NCBI GenBank assembly: GCA_027490255.1
Contig: JAIXYM010000099.1
Coordinates: 1 to 49,159 of the forward strand
From: Oxalobacteraceae bacterium
Lineage (GTDB): Bacteria; Pseudomonadota; Gammaproteobacteria; Burkholderiales; Burkholderiaceae_D
Length of the DNA stretch: 49,159 bases
Reading direction: 5' to 3'
The translations under genes and the position numbers were made by a program. Shown in pieces: positions 1-7,197 of this stretch; position 1 is the stretch's first letter; every line of letters begins with the position of its first letter. Under the pieces are notes generated by a model. The model worked only from the letters and a program-made list of their open reading frames with translations. It was not told where the DNA came from and did not search any database.

Positions 1-1281
1 GAGTACAAGCAGGGATTGATTTCGCGTTGGGGTTCCATGGATACCTCATCTGGTGCGAATGCCAGTCGCTACAGCCTATCGGGCGAGTGGCGGCAGTCGG
101 ATGCGAGCGGTACGATGAAGGCGCAAGCCTACGTGATTCAAAATTATCTCGATCTGTATTCCAATTTCAGCTACGTAGCCAATGAGCAGTTTAATCAGCA
201 CGATAGCCGAGTGACGTCAGGTTTGAACCTCTCCCGCAGCTGGAATGTTGCCGGTCTTGGTAGAGAAGCCGTCAATACGTTGGGCACGCAAATCCAGAAC
301 GACAATGTGTTTAATGGGCTGCACACGACAGAGCGTCGTGTACGCAGTGCGACGGTGCGCAGTGATCATATTACTCAGAGCAGTATCGGCATCTACGCCG
401 AGAATCATGTGCACTGGAACGACTGGCTGCGCACCGTCACCGGTGTCCGCGGTGATTTTTTCCGATTCAAAAACTTGGGTTTGAGTCATTCCACCAATAC
501 CGACACGATCAGTGATTTCATCGCCAGCCCCAAGCTGAATGTGGTGTTTGGTCCGTGGTACAGCACCGAGTATTACTACAGTGTTGGCAGCGGCTTTCAT
601 TCGAATGACGCGCGGGGCGTTACCGCTGGCACGGGTTTCATGGGTGCCGCAGGAAGATCGCAGGGTCTGGTGCGTAGCTTCGGACACGAGGTAGGCATCA
701 GAACCGAAATCATCAATGGCTTGCAAAGCAGTATCGCCTTGTTTCAGCTCGATAATGCCTCCGAGATTGTGTACGTCGGCGATGAGGGCACGACCGAGGA
801 CTCGGGTCGTCGCAGTCGTCGTGTGGGTTGGGAGTTTAATAATTACTACAAAGCGTCCGACTGGTTGACGATTGATGCGGACGTTGCCTTTGCAAGGGCG
901 CGATTCAGGGACCCCGGCGGTGAGGGTCGCTTCATTGAGGGTGCTGTTGAAGGTGTGGCTTCACTGGCCGCGGTTGTAGATGATGGCGGGCCTTATTACG
1001 GTTCTGCACAATTTCGCTATTTCGGGCCGCGACCTCTCACGGAGGACAACAGTGTGCGTTCTGATGGGACAAGAACCGTGAACGGCCGCGTCGGCTATCG
1101 CATTGATAAAAATACGCAGCTTGAACTGGTGGGCTTCAATTTGTTTGGCCGTGAGGACTCCGCCATTGATTACTACGGCGACTACAACGCCGCCAGTATT
1201 GGCGGTGGAGCGACCTCGGGCCGGGTTTTCCATCCGATCGAGCCCAGAACCTTCCGGCTAGTCCTCATTTCTCGCTACTGA
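1..1281 (+). CDS. TonB-dependent outer-membrane receptor, C-terminal part (5' truncated by window edge)
   Basis: The reading frame is open from base 1, so the gene begins upstream. About 426 residues are visible. They are rich in alternating aromatic and polar residues and Gly/Asn turns, as in the outer-membrane beta-barrel of TonB-dependent receptors, and the chain ends in an aromatic residue (LISRY), as expected for Bam-assembled barrels. The N-terminal plug domain and TonB box lie outside the window, so the substrate cannot be inferred. Segments such as GVRGDFFRF and the late NGRVGYRIDKNTQLELVGFNLFG match typical last-strand patterns of the family. A short hairpin (TGAGCC/GGCTCA, 1279-1293) overlaps the stop codon but has no clear T-run. 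The neighbouring puc operon has its own control region, so co-function with it is not implied. Confidence 0.85.
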   Translation, partial: EYKQGLISRWGSMDTSSGANASRYSLSGEWRQSDASGTMKAQAYVIQNYLDLYSNFSYVANEQFNQHDSRVTSGLNLSRSWNVAGLGREAVNTLGTQIQNDNVFNGLHTTERRVRSATVRSDHITQSSIGIYAENHVHWNDWLRTVTGVRGDFFRFKNLGLSHSTNTDTISDFIASPKLNVVFGPWYSTEYYYSVGSGFHSNDARGVTAGTGFMGAAGRSQGLVRSFGHEVGIRTEIINGLQSSIALFQLDNASEIVYVGDEGTTEDSGRRSRRVGWEFNNYYKASDWLTIDADVAFARARFRDPGGEGRFIEGAVEGVASLAAVVDDGGPYYGSAQFRYFGPRPLTEDNSVRSDGTRTVNGRVGYRIDKNTQLELVGFNLFGREDSAIDYYGDYNAASIGGGATSGRVFHPIEPRTFRLVLISRY

Positions 1282-1488
1282 GCCTTCGGCTCAATTCAAT
1301 CAGATGATTCCTGGCGAAAGCCGGGAAAAGTCACCTTTCCTCGCGCATTTTTCGGCTTTACCCAGCCAAGAATTGCTTTTTAAGTACTATTTCTGAGTAT
1401 AAACCCTCCTTTATTGCCTTGATTTTCCAAGGCCTATCCTACAACCGAGTTTTTTTGTGACTGATGGGTTGACGAATGACTGATTTAT

Positions 1489-1506
1489 TGTCAGTATTCG
1501 ATGACA
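1489..1506. promoter_or_regulatory. Putative PpsR/CrtJ operator 1 (TGT-N12-ACA)
   Basis: The sequence TGTCAGTATTCGATGACA fits TGT-N12-ACA exactly, the consensus of the redox/light-responsive repressor PpsR (CrtJ) that controls bch, crt and puc genes in purple bacteria. The half-sites TGTCA and TGACA are inverted repeats. It lies 8 bases from a second such site and about 120 bases upstream of pucB. The pairing and the position ahead of a puc operon make this much more likely than a chance match. Confidence 0.7.
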
Positions 1507-1514
1507 GCTATTGG

Positions 1515-1532
1515 TGTAAATATATATTTACA
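1515..1532. promoter_or_regulatory. Putative PpsR/CrtJ operator 2 (perfect palindrome)
   Basis: TGTAAATATATATTTACA is a perfect 18-base palindrome of the TGT-N12-ACA type. Together with the site at 1489-1506 it gives two operators with a centre-to-centre distance of 26 bases. Closely spaced pairs are the arrangement on which PpsR/CrtJ tetramers bind cooperatively. No ppsR gene is in the window. Confidence 0.75.
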
Positions 1533-1629
1533 TACTTAGTTGCTCAATACCGCGTCAGGCTTCAGGGGATGCGGGGCGCCTGCAGGCGGGTCCGGCAGGT
1601 TTACGGGTGTTTTTCTAAGGAGTATTGAT

Positions 1630-1782
1630 ATGTCTGATAGAGACAAGGTTTGGCCTACCGGCCTGACAGAGGCAGAGTCTGAAGAGATTCATCGCCATCT
1701 GATCCAAGGGACGCAGCTGTTCGGGATGATTGCCGCATTCGCCCATCTGCTCGCGTACATCTATTCACCTTGGCTTCACTAA
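1630..1782 (+). CDS. pucB: Light-harvesting complex 2 (B800-850 type) beta subunit
   Basis: This 50-residue protein has the LH beta architecture: a polar N-terminus (about 1-27), one membrane helix (about 28-45) and the C-terminal motif SPWLH. TGLTEAESEEIH and IQGTQLF resemble the LTAEQSEELH and IDGTRVF regions of LH2 beta chains. His21 and His39 are 18 residues apart, exactly as the conserved pair in Rhodoblastus acidophilus LH2 beta (His12 and His30). His39 should ligate a B850 bacteriochlorophyll. The start was set at 1630 by AAGGAG at 7-base spacing. pucA follows 18 bases later. The C-terminal WLH ending favours LH2 over LH1. Confidence 0.92.
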   Translation: MSDRDKVWPTGLTEAESEEIHRHLIQGTQLFGMIAAFAHLLAYIYSPWLH

Positions 1783-1800
1783 TTTTCGGGGGAACTCAAG

Positions 1801-2025
1801 ATGATTTACGGAAAAATATGGTGTGTCGTTAAGCCTTCGGTGGGTATTCCCATCATCATCGGCGCGGTCGCTCTTGGCTCTTTTGCAGTGCATCTGTCAC
1901 TGACACTGAACACAACCTGGGTGAAGAAATTCCTCAACGGTAGTGCAGCACAGGTATCGGCAATCCAGTCCGAGACGGTACAACCCGTGGCGATGCTGGT
2001 TGCAAAAGATCCTGCACGAAAGTAG
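1801..2025 (+). CDS. pucA: Light-harvesting complex 2 alpha subunit, predicted blue-shifted type, with long C-terminal tail
   Basis: This 74-residue protein aligns without gaps to LH2 alpha of Rhodoblastus acidophilus through position 47: GKIW at 4-7, VV.P at 9-12, GIP at 15-17, the membrane helix, His31 (B850 ligand) and TTW at 38-40. Where B850 antennae have Tyr44-Trp45 (hydrogen bonds to the B850 acetyl groups), this chain has Phe44-Leu45, the pair found in the B800-820 (LH3) complex. Beyond Gly47 there is an Ala/Val/Gln-rich tail of about 27 residues, recalling the extended alpha chain of Rubrivivax. GGGGGA precedes the ATG at 7-base spacing. It is co-transcribed with pucB and followed by a strong hairpin. 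Confidence 0.93.
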   Translation: MIYGKIWCVVKPSVGIPIIIGAVALGSFAVHLSLTLNTTWVKKFLNGSAAQVSAIQSETVQPVAMLVAKDPARK

Positions 2026-2039
2026 TTTTGTTCGGGATT

Positions 2040-2071
2040 CATGGTCCGGAACCTGCAGGTTCCGAACCATG
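2040..2071 (+). other. Intercistronic hairpin between pucA and pucC
   Basis: A 14-base stem (left arm 2040-2053, right arm 2058-2071) with one C-A mismatch closes a TGCA loop. No T-run follows, so it is better read as an mRNA-stabilising or attenuating structure than as a terminator. Stem-loops at this position are known in puc and puf operons, where they keep antenna transcripts abundant relative to the downstream assembly gene. Confidence 0.7.
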
Positions 2072-2124
2072 GCCGAAACCACTTCCTGAACAGGTAACTG
2101 GCGTCGGGAAACGTCGGGAACGAC

Positions 2125-3525
2125 ATGCAGACACCTACCGTTCAAGAGGAAATGCGCCATCTCTGGGCCAGAATTGGTTCCAGATTTCTCCCTTTTGCTG
2201 ACGCCGCGACACCGGATCTTCCGCTCTCGCGTCTGTTGAGGCTATCGCTGTTTCAAGTATCAGTTGGCATGGCCTTGGTACTGATGATCGGCACCCTGAC
2301 TCGAGTGATGATCGTCGAACTCAAGGTGCCAGCGTCACTGGTCGGCATCATGATTGCATTGCCACTGATCTTTGCGCCTTTCCGCGCCATCATTGGTTTT
2401 CGCTCGGATCATCATCGTTCCGCTTTAGGCTGGCGCCGTGTCCCTTATCTATGGATGGGTACGATGGTGCAGTTTGGCGGGCTGGCCATCATGCCTTTTG
2501 CGCTGCTAGTGCTCTCTGGCATGGGCAATGCGTCGAATGCGCCTGCTTGGGTTGGTCCTGTGGCGGCGGGTATTGCTTTCCTGCTGGTCGGCGCCGGCTT
2601 GCACACAACCCAGACAGTTGGGCTGGCGTTGGCGACGGATCTGGCAACGCCAGAGTCTCGCCCCAAAGTCGTCGGGCTTATGTATGTGATGCTTTTGCTA
2701 GGCATGATCGTCAGCGCCATTCTTTTTGGTATCGCTCTCGCTGATTTCAGTCCCGCGCGTTTGATTCGCGTGATTCAAGCAGCCGCTATCCTAACGATAG
2801 TGCTGAATGTTGCCGCACTGTGGAAGCAGGAGTCGCGCAGTCGCAATCGCGCTGGCGCCCCCGCTGTGGCACCGGATTTCAGGATGTCCTGGCAACATTT
2901 TTGTGAGGGCCAGCATGCAGTACGCCGCTTGGTTGCGATCGGCCTAGGCACGATGGCATTCACCATGGAAGACGTGCTGCTGGAACCTTATGGTGGCGAG
3001 ATTCTAGGTCTGAGCGTGGGCGCGACCACCGCCCTGACTGCGGCACTGGCCGTCGGCGGTCTGCTGGGATTCGGATTCGCCTCACGTGTTCTGAGCCGGG
3101 GAGCGGATCCTCTCAGGCTTGCAGCCGTTGGCGCTGCAACGGGGTTGCCAGCTTTTCTGTTGGTGATTTTTTCTGCACCTTTGCAAATGCCGGCCTTATT
3201 TGCTCTCGGAACGCTCTTGATTGGATTGGGAGCCGGGCTGTTCGGCCACGGCACGCTGACTGCCACGATGAATCTAGCGCCCAAGAGTCAAAGTGGACTC
3301 GCGCTAGGCGCTTGGGGCGCAGTGCAGGCGTCCGGCGCCGGCGTGGCTGTCGCACTCGGCGGCATTATTCGGGATATTGCGGCCGCGGCCGGTGGTCCTG
3401 CCTTCGGATACATGACTGTTTACAGCCTCGAGCTGGTGTTGCTGGTGCTGACTCTGGCGATCATGGGGCCGTTGATACGGGGAAAATCTTCATTTGAGGA
3501 TTTGGGCAATAATACGGGTTCTTGA
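2125..3525 (+). CDS. pucC: PucC family LH2 assembly/bacteriochlorophyll delivery protein (MFS fold)
   Basis: This 466-residue polytopic membrane protein has about 12 predicted helices. The N-terminal part contains PucC/LhaA family hallmarks: LTRVMIVEL near residue 67, then IALPLIFAPFRAIIGFRSD, and RVPYLWMGTMVQFGG. PucC family members are MFS relatives required for stable LH2 (or LH1, for LhaA) assembly, probably by handing bacteriochlorophyll to nascent alpha/beta subunits. The place directly after pucBA supports pucC over lhaA or bch2. The Shine-Dalgarno sequence is weak (GGGAACGAC before ATG), in keeping with lower expression than the antenna peptides. The C-terminus (about 450-466) is hydrophilic. 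Confidence 0.92.
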   Translation: MQTPTVQEEMRHLWARIGSRFLPFADAATPDLPLSRLLRLSLFQVSVGMALVLMIGTLTRVMIVELKVPASLVGIMIALPLIFAPFRAIIGFRSDHHRSALGWRRVPYLWMGTMVQFGGLAIMPFALLVLSGMGNASNAPAWVGPVAAGIAFLLVGAGLHTTQTVGLALATDLATPESRPKVVGLMYVMLLLGMIVSAILFGIALADFSPARLIRVIQAAAILTIVLNVAALWKQESRSRNRAGAPAVAPDFRMSWQHFCEGQHAVRRLVAIGLGTMAFTMEDVLLEPYGGEILGLSVGATTALTAALAVGGLLGFGFASRVLSRGADPLRLAAVGAATGLPAFLLVIFSAPLQMPALFALGTLLIGLGAGLFGHGTLTATMNLAPKSQSGLALGAWGAVQASGAGVAVALGGIIRDIAAAAGGPAFGYMTVYSLELVLLVLTLAIMGPLIRGKSSFEDLGNNTGS

Positions 3526-3813
3526 TGGTCGGCCTGATCCACATCGCTCAGATAGCCTGACGAAAGGCCGACTTTAGGTTCTGTCGCTTTGGTTCGCTGT
3601 TGGTGTCGGCAGTCGCTTGTTGTGTGTATCGTTTACGCTACTGGCAGCAAGGCTCCGACTGAAAGAGGCAGGTTCTTGCTCGGATGGCCGTTACTGGCGC
3701 CGCATCTGCATCATCGCACTTTGCCATCGAGTTGACGGAGCAGGGGCAATCATTCGTTGTGAAGATCCGGACTTGGTCTGGGCTCATTGTTTTAACTGAA
3801 ATGGGAGAGGGAT
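3526..3813 (+). other. Gap after pucC, no supported gene
   Basis: This 288-base stretch contains two overlapping open frames of about 60 codons (3617-3799 and 3684-3875). Neither has a convincing ribosome-binding site or recognisable composition. I see no terminator here, so pucC transcription could run into the small membrane-protein gene at 3814. Confidence 0.4.
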
Positions 3814-3921
3814 ATGAAAACTTGGCAGATTTTGTTGGTTATCTGGGTCGTGGGTGCAGGCTTCATGATGCTTAATCACTTCAATCGAGAGAACATCGAG
3901 CGCCTCAAGAAGCGTAAGTGA
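3814..3921 (+). CDS. 35-residue single-span membrane peptide downstream of pucC
   Basis: The ATG at 3814 is preceded by GGGAGAGGG at suitable spacing. The product starts MKTWQILLVIWVVGAGFMM, a single hydrophobic helix (about 4-22), and continues with a basic, hydrophilic C-terminal segment ending NIERLKKRK. It ends 10 bases before a strong terminator. I do not recognise a family. Its size, one helix and position at the end of the puc transcript recall accessory antenna or reaction-centre polypeptides such as PufX, protein Y or LH gamma subunits, but this is context only. A generic small membrane protein is the alternative. Confidence 0.6.
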   Translation: MKTWQILLVIWVVGAGFMMLNHFNRENIERLKKRK

Positions 3922-3930
3922 TTCTCCGCC

Positions 3931-3958
3931 AGGCCGCATCTCACGCGGCCTGTTTTTC
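3931..3958 (+). terminator. Intrinsic terminator ending the puc-side transcript
   Basis: AGGCCGC (3931-3937), a 7-base loop and GCGGCCT (3945-3951) form a perfect 7-bp GC-rich stem followed by GTTTTTCT. It sits just after the small membrane peptide and overlaps the last codons of the convergent TAXI gene. The T-run is on the + strand only. Confidence 0.8.
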
Positions 3959-5302
3959 TATGGCGCTGAACTGTTGTCGCACCAGTGCGACGTGTTCTCT
4001 CAGAACATAAAGCTGATCCGCGAATGCTAGCGGCGGCTGCAAACTATTTACTGATGCCTCAATCTCGGTAAGCTGGCTATCGATGTTTTCTAGCTGTGCT
4101 TCGCTGAGTTCTTCCCGCATATCGCGTTCTATTTTCATCAGGTTGCCATACCAGCGATAAATGCGGGAACGTACTCGCCAGCGGTAGAGTGGCGCAATAA
4201 GTCGCGAGAGCGGCACGACCACGATCAAGAGCGGCACCACGACGATCAGAATCCTATCCACCAGACTGGCCAACCAGAACGGCAGACGCTTGTACAAGAA
4301 GGGCGCACCGGAAGTGTAGTAGCGACGCGCTTCTTCACTGATGGCAACGTCATGTTCTATTGGCGCAGGGAATTCACCTGCTTTGCGATACATACCCGGT
4401 TTGCCATGGACTTCGCGTGCGGCTGCAATCAGCAAATCTGAAATCGCCGGATGCAGCCCCTCCCTTGCAAGCAGCTCGATTGGGGTGCCTACCAATGCGG
4501 TGTCCCTGCTGGGCAAATTGAGGGCCAGATCGAAGCTGCCCTCCGGAGCCTCCAGACGTGAAAGGTAACGCAAGCGACGCAAGTAGCCATCGGCCTGCCG
4601 CAGGCTCATGAGCTTTACGCCAGGTTCACGCATGAGTTCTCGAATTTTACGACCGCGAACCTGTTCACCAGTCAAGAAAATAGCGTCTGTTTTTTTCGCT
4701 AGTAGTGCCGCAATCGCATCATCGCCATCAAGATCAAGCAAACGCGTGTTGGTAGCGCTCATATCGTTTTCTTCGAGCATTTTCAAAGCAAGCAACCGAG
4801 TACCACTGCCTTCGGGACCAATCGCGATTCGCCGACCTTTGAGCTGCGTAAGACGATCCAGCGTACTGCGATCGCGGTAGAACACCAAAAAAGGCTGCAC
4901 ATACATTGTGCCTAGTGAAGTAAGCCCCTGGGATTCCTCGGCTTCGGCTAGACCTGTTTGCACCAGTCCGACATCGGCGACTTGTTTTTTGTCCAGTAGG
5001 CGCTGTAGATTTTCTGCCGAGCCATCCGTCACCACGACCTTCACTTGTATGCCATGGGTACTGATGATTTTGGCGTACCGCTTGGCGGTGTTGTGAAAGC
5101 TGCTGTCTTCAGCGCCGCTGAGGATTACCACGGTGTCGGGTGGTGCAGGGCGAATTAATTTGACAGCCAGCCAACCCAGCGCAAGTGTCACTATCAGAAC
5201 TGGCAAGAGCACCAGCAGCATGTCACGCCAAGAAATGGCAATGAGTCGTTGCACGGGTCGCCGGATAGCAGCGTGAATTGCATCGGGATTGAGTGTTTTC
5301 AT
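3941..5302 (-). CDS. TAXI family (TRAP-associated) solute-binding protein, membrane-anchored at both ends
   Basis: The 453-residue product has an N-terminal membrane helix (about 28-50), a TAXI/NMT1-like periplasmic domain (about 57-330) and a second membrane helix (about 348-372). A predicted helical cytoplasmic tail of about 78 residues follows. Domain signs are VVILSGAEDSSFHNTAKRYA near the start, the ADVGLVQTGLAEAEE segment, and GRRIAIGPEGSGTR, typical of TAXI binding lobes. Classic TAXI proteins are free periplasmic receptors for TRAP importers, but no TRAP permease is adjacent. The membrane tethers and coiled tail suggest a sensory or scaffold role, but this is inference. It ends convergently with the puc-side transcript. 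Confidence 0.8.
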   Translation of the reverse strand: MKTLNPDAIHAAIRRPVQRLIAISWRDMLLVLLPVLIVTLALGWLAVKLIRPAPPDTVVILSGAEDSSFHNTAKRYAKIISTHGIQVKVVVTDGSAENLQRLLDKKQVADVGLVQTGLAEAEESQGLTSLGTMYVQPFLVFYRDRSTLDRLTQLKGRRIAIGPEGSGTRLLALKMLEENDMSATNTRLLDLDGDDAIAALLAKKTDAIFLTGEQVRGRKIRELMREPGVKLMSLRQADGYLRRLRYLSRLEAPEGSFDLALNLPSRDTALVGTPIELLAREGLHPAISDLLIAAAREVHGKPGMYRKAGEFPAPIEHDVAISEEARRYYTSGAPFLYKRLPFWLASLVDRILIVVVPLLIVVVPLSRLIAPLYRWRVRSRIYRWYGNLMKIERDMREELSEAQLENIDSQLTEIEASVNSLQPPLAFADQLYVLREHVALVRQQFSAIEKQAA

Positions 5303-5375
5303 TTAGGGATACGCTGAATAGATCCTCGTTTCATGGCGAGCCTGAATTGCTGCGCGGGTTGTAGTTGATACAGAC

Positions 5376-6911
5376 TCACATCACTGCGCCGACTTGCCAA
5401 GGCACAAATTCACTCTGGCCATAGCCATGCAATTCGCTCTTGCTTGATTGTCCGGAGGCGGTTTGTAGGATCATGTCAAAGATACGTTCGCCCATTATTT
5501 CGGTGGAGCATTCGCCATCGATGATTTCGCCACAATTGATATCAATATCTTCTTTCTGACGATGCCAGAGCGCCGAATTGGTCGCTAACTTTAGCGAAGG
5601 TGATGGTGCGCAGCCGAAAGCACTGCCACGACCCGTCGTAAAACAAATCATGTTTGCGCCCCCGGCCACCTGTCCGGTCGCACTGACTGGATCATAGCCC
5701 GGCGTGTCCATGAAAACAAAGCCATGTTCCAGGACCGGCTCTGCATATTCATAGACGGCACGCAAGGCGGTCGTGCCGCCTTTGGCGACTGCGCCTAGCG
5801 ATTTTTCAAGAATGGTAGTGAGGCCGCCGGCCTTGTTGCCTGGCGAGGGGTTGTTATCCATTTCGCCGCCGTTGATGGCGGTGTAGTTTTCCCACCAGCG
5901 TATACGTTCAATCAGCTTCTCTCCGACATCACGCGACACAGCGCGTCGGGTCAGAAGGTGCTCAGCACCATAAACTTCAGGTGTCTCTGAAAGGATCGCG
6001 GTTCCGCCATGCGCCACCAGTAAATCCACTGCAGCGCCGAGCGCCGGGTTGGCGCTGATGCCCGAGTAACCATCGGAGCCGCCGCACTGAAGGCCAATGG
6101 TGAGATGACTGACGTCACAGGCCTCGCGTTCGCTAGCGTTGGCGATCGGAAGCATGTCGTTTATCAGCTGTATGCCCTTGTCGATAGTTTTTGCGGTGCC
6201 ACCCGAGTCCTGAATATTGAACGTACGTAGCAATGGACCTTCGCTCAGGTGACTGTGATCCAGCCAGGCGGCAATCTGATTGGTTTCACAACCGAGTCCG
6301 ACGACGAGTACGCCAGCAAAATTTGCATGCCTTGCATATCCGCTGAGCGTTCGACGTAGTAGCTGCATGCCAAGCCCACTGTGATCCATCCCGCAGCCGG
6401 TGCCGTGCGTGAGTGCAACCACCCCATCAATATTCGGGAACCCACGTAAAGCATCCGGGTTACTACGACGCGAAAAAAAATCGGCGATGCCGCGTGCCAC
6501 GGTGGCAGAGCAATTCACGCTCGATAGGATACCGATGTAGTTGCGAGTTGCGACTTGACCATTGCTTCGACGGTAGCCCATGAAAGTGGCTTGTTTTTTT
6601 GCAGGTGCAGTTGGCACCTCCGTGCAAAACGCATAATCGCGCGAGAAGCTGCCCTTGTCGTCGCCGAGCGAGCAGTTATGAACATGGACATGGTCTCCCG
6701 CTTGAATCGGTTTACTGGCAAAACCGATAATCTGGTTATAGCGACGTATCGGGTCACCGGTTTGTAAATCTCGTACTGCGACCTTGTGTCCTCCGGGTAT
6801 CAGGCCGCGCACAGCAATGTTTTCAATTGATGTGCCACCCACCAGTTGCTGGCAGGCGATCAGCACGTCATCGCGTGCGTTCAGCCGAATGAAAGCACTT
6901 TGCTTGGTCAT
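5376..6911 (-). CDS. Altronate/galactarate dehydratase family protein (UxaA/GarD)
   Basis: This 511-residue protein has an N-terminal SAF domain (about 8-95: DDVLIACQQL, GHKVAV, GDHVHVHNC) and the large dehydratase domain. The latter includes GYRRSNGQVATRNYIGI near 115, THGTGCGMD near 170, VVGLGCETNQ, and GLQCGGSDGYSGISANP near 275. These are the conserved segments of UxaA/GarD enzymes, iron-dependent dehydratases of D-altronate or D-galactarate that give 2-keto-3-deoxy sugar acids. Both domains are in one chain, as in full-length UxaA. GGGGAGA lies 5 bases before the ATG. The divergent hydratase-like gene may act on a related keto acid. No sugar-acid transporter or aldolase is adjacent, so the substrate is open. 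Confidence 0.85.
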   Translation of the reverse strand: MTKQSAFIRLNARDDVLIACQQLVGGTSIENIAVRGLIPGGHKVAVRDLQTGDPIRRYNQIIGFASKPIQAGDHVHVHNCSLGDDKGSFSRDYAFCTEVPTAPAKKQATFMGYRRSNGQVATRNYIGILSSVNCSATVARGIADFFSRRSNPDALRGFPNIDGVVALTHGTGCGMDHSGLGMQLLRRTLSGYARHANFAGVLVVGLGCETNQIAAWLDHSHLSEGPLLRTFNIQDSGGTAKTIDKGIQLINDMLPIANASEREACDVSHLTIGLQCGGSDGYSGISANPALGAAVDLLVAHGGTAILSETPEVYGAEHLLTRRAVSRDVGEKLIERIRWWENYTAINGGEMDNNPSPGNKAGGLTTILEKSLGAVAKGGTTALRAVYEYAEPVLEHGFVFMDTPGYDPVSATGQVAGGANMICFTTGRGSAFGCAPSPSLKLATNSALWHRQKEDIDINCGEIIDGECSTEIMGERIFDMILQTASGQSSKSELHGYGQSEFVPWQVGAVM

Positions 6912-7197
6912 TGTTTCTCCCCTAGCGTGATCGTTTATTCTTGAGCATGAGCTTACTACGGAAGCCTTGAATGACGACGAGTCACGATAAAAATGCCGTT
7001 GCTAGCGTTGATGCTTTTTGCAGGGCGCGCATGCTGCTGGGCTGGCTGGTCATAAAATAACGATTGTTTCTATTTGCCCTGCGATTCACTATCGCCGAAA
7101 AATTGTGTAACCATTGCAAGCTAGCGGTAATTAAGATTAACAAAAACATTATTACAAAACGCGCCGGCAATGCCGGATAAGAACGAGGCTCGAGACT

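Larger units (their letters stand above)
1282..1629 (+). promoter_or_regulatory. puc operon upstream control region
   Basis: This 348-base gap holds no convincing gene. Its right half is AT-rich and contains two TGT-N12-ACA palindromes (listed separately). A possible -35-like TTGACG at 1469-1474 lies 17 bases before CAGTAT (1492-1497), which is a poor -10 match inside the first palindrome, so the promoter assignment is tentative. A good Shine-Dalgarno sequence AAGGAG (1617-1622) lies 7 bases before the pucB ATG. A reading frame continues upstream of that ATG to 1540, but its extra N-terminal residues do not resemble light-harvesting proteins and lack a ribosome-binding site. Confidence 0.6.

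Noticed and set aside
1515..1532. Reading the palindrome as an FNR or Fur site
   Set aside because: It does not match TTGAT-N4-ATCAA, and the TGT-N12-ACA match with a second copy next to it ahead of puc genes is far better explained by PpsR/CrtJ.
3617..3875. Two overlapping 60-codon plus-strand frames after pucC
   Set aside because: No ribosome-binding site, no recognisable family, and the better-supported small gene at 3814 overlaps the second in another frame.
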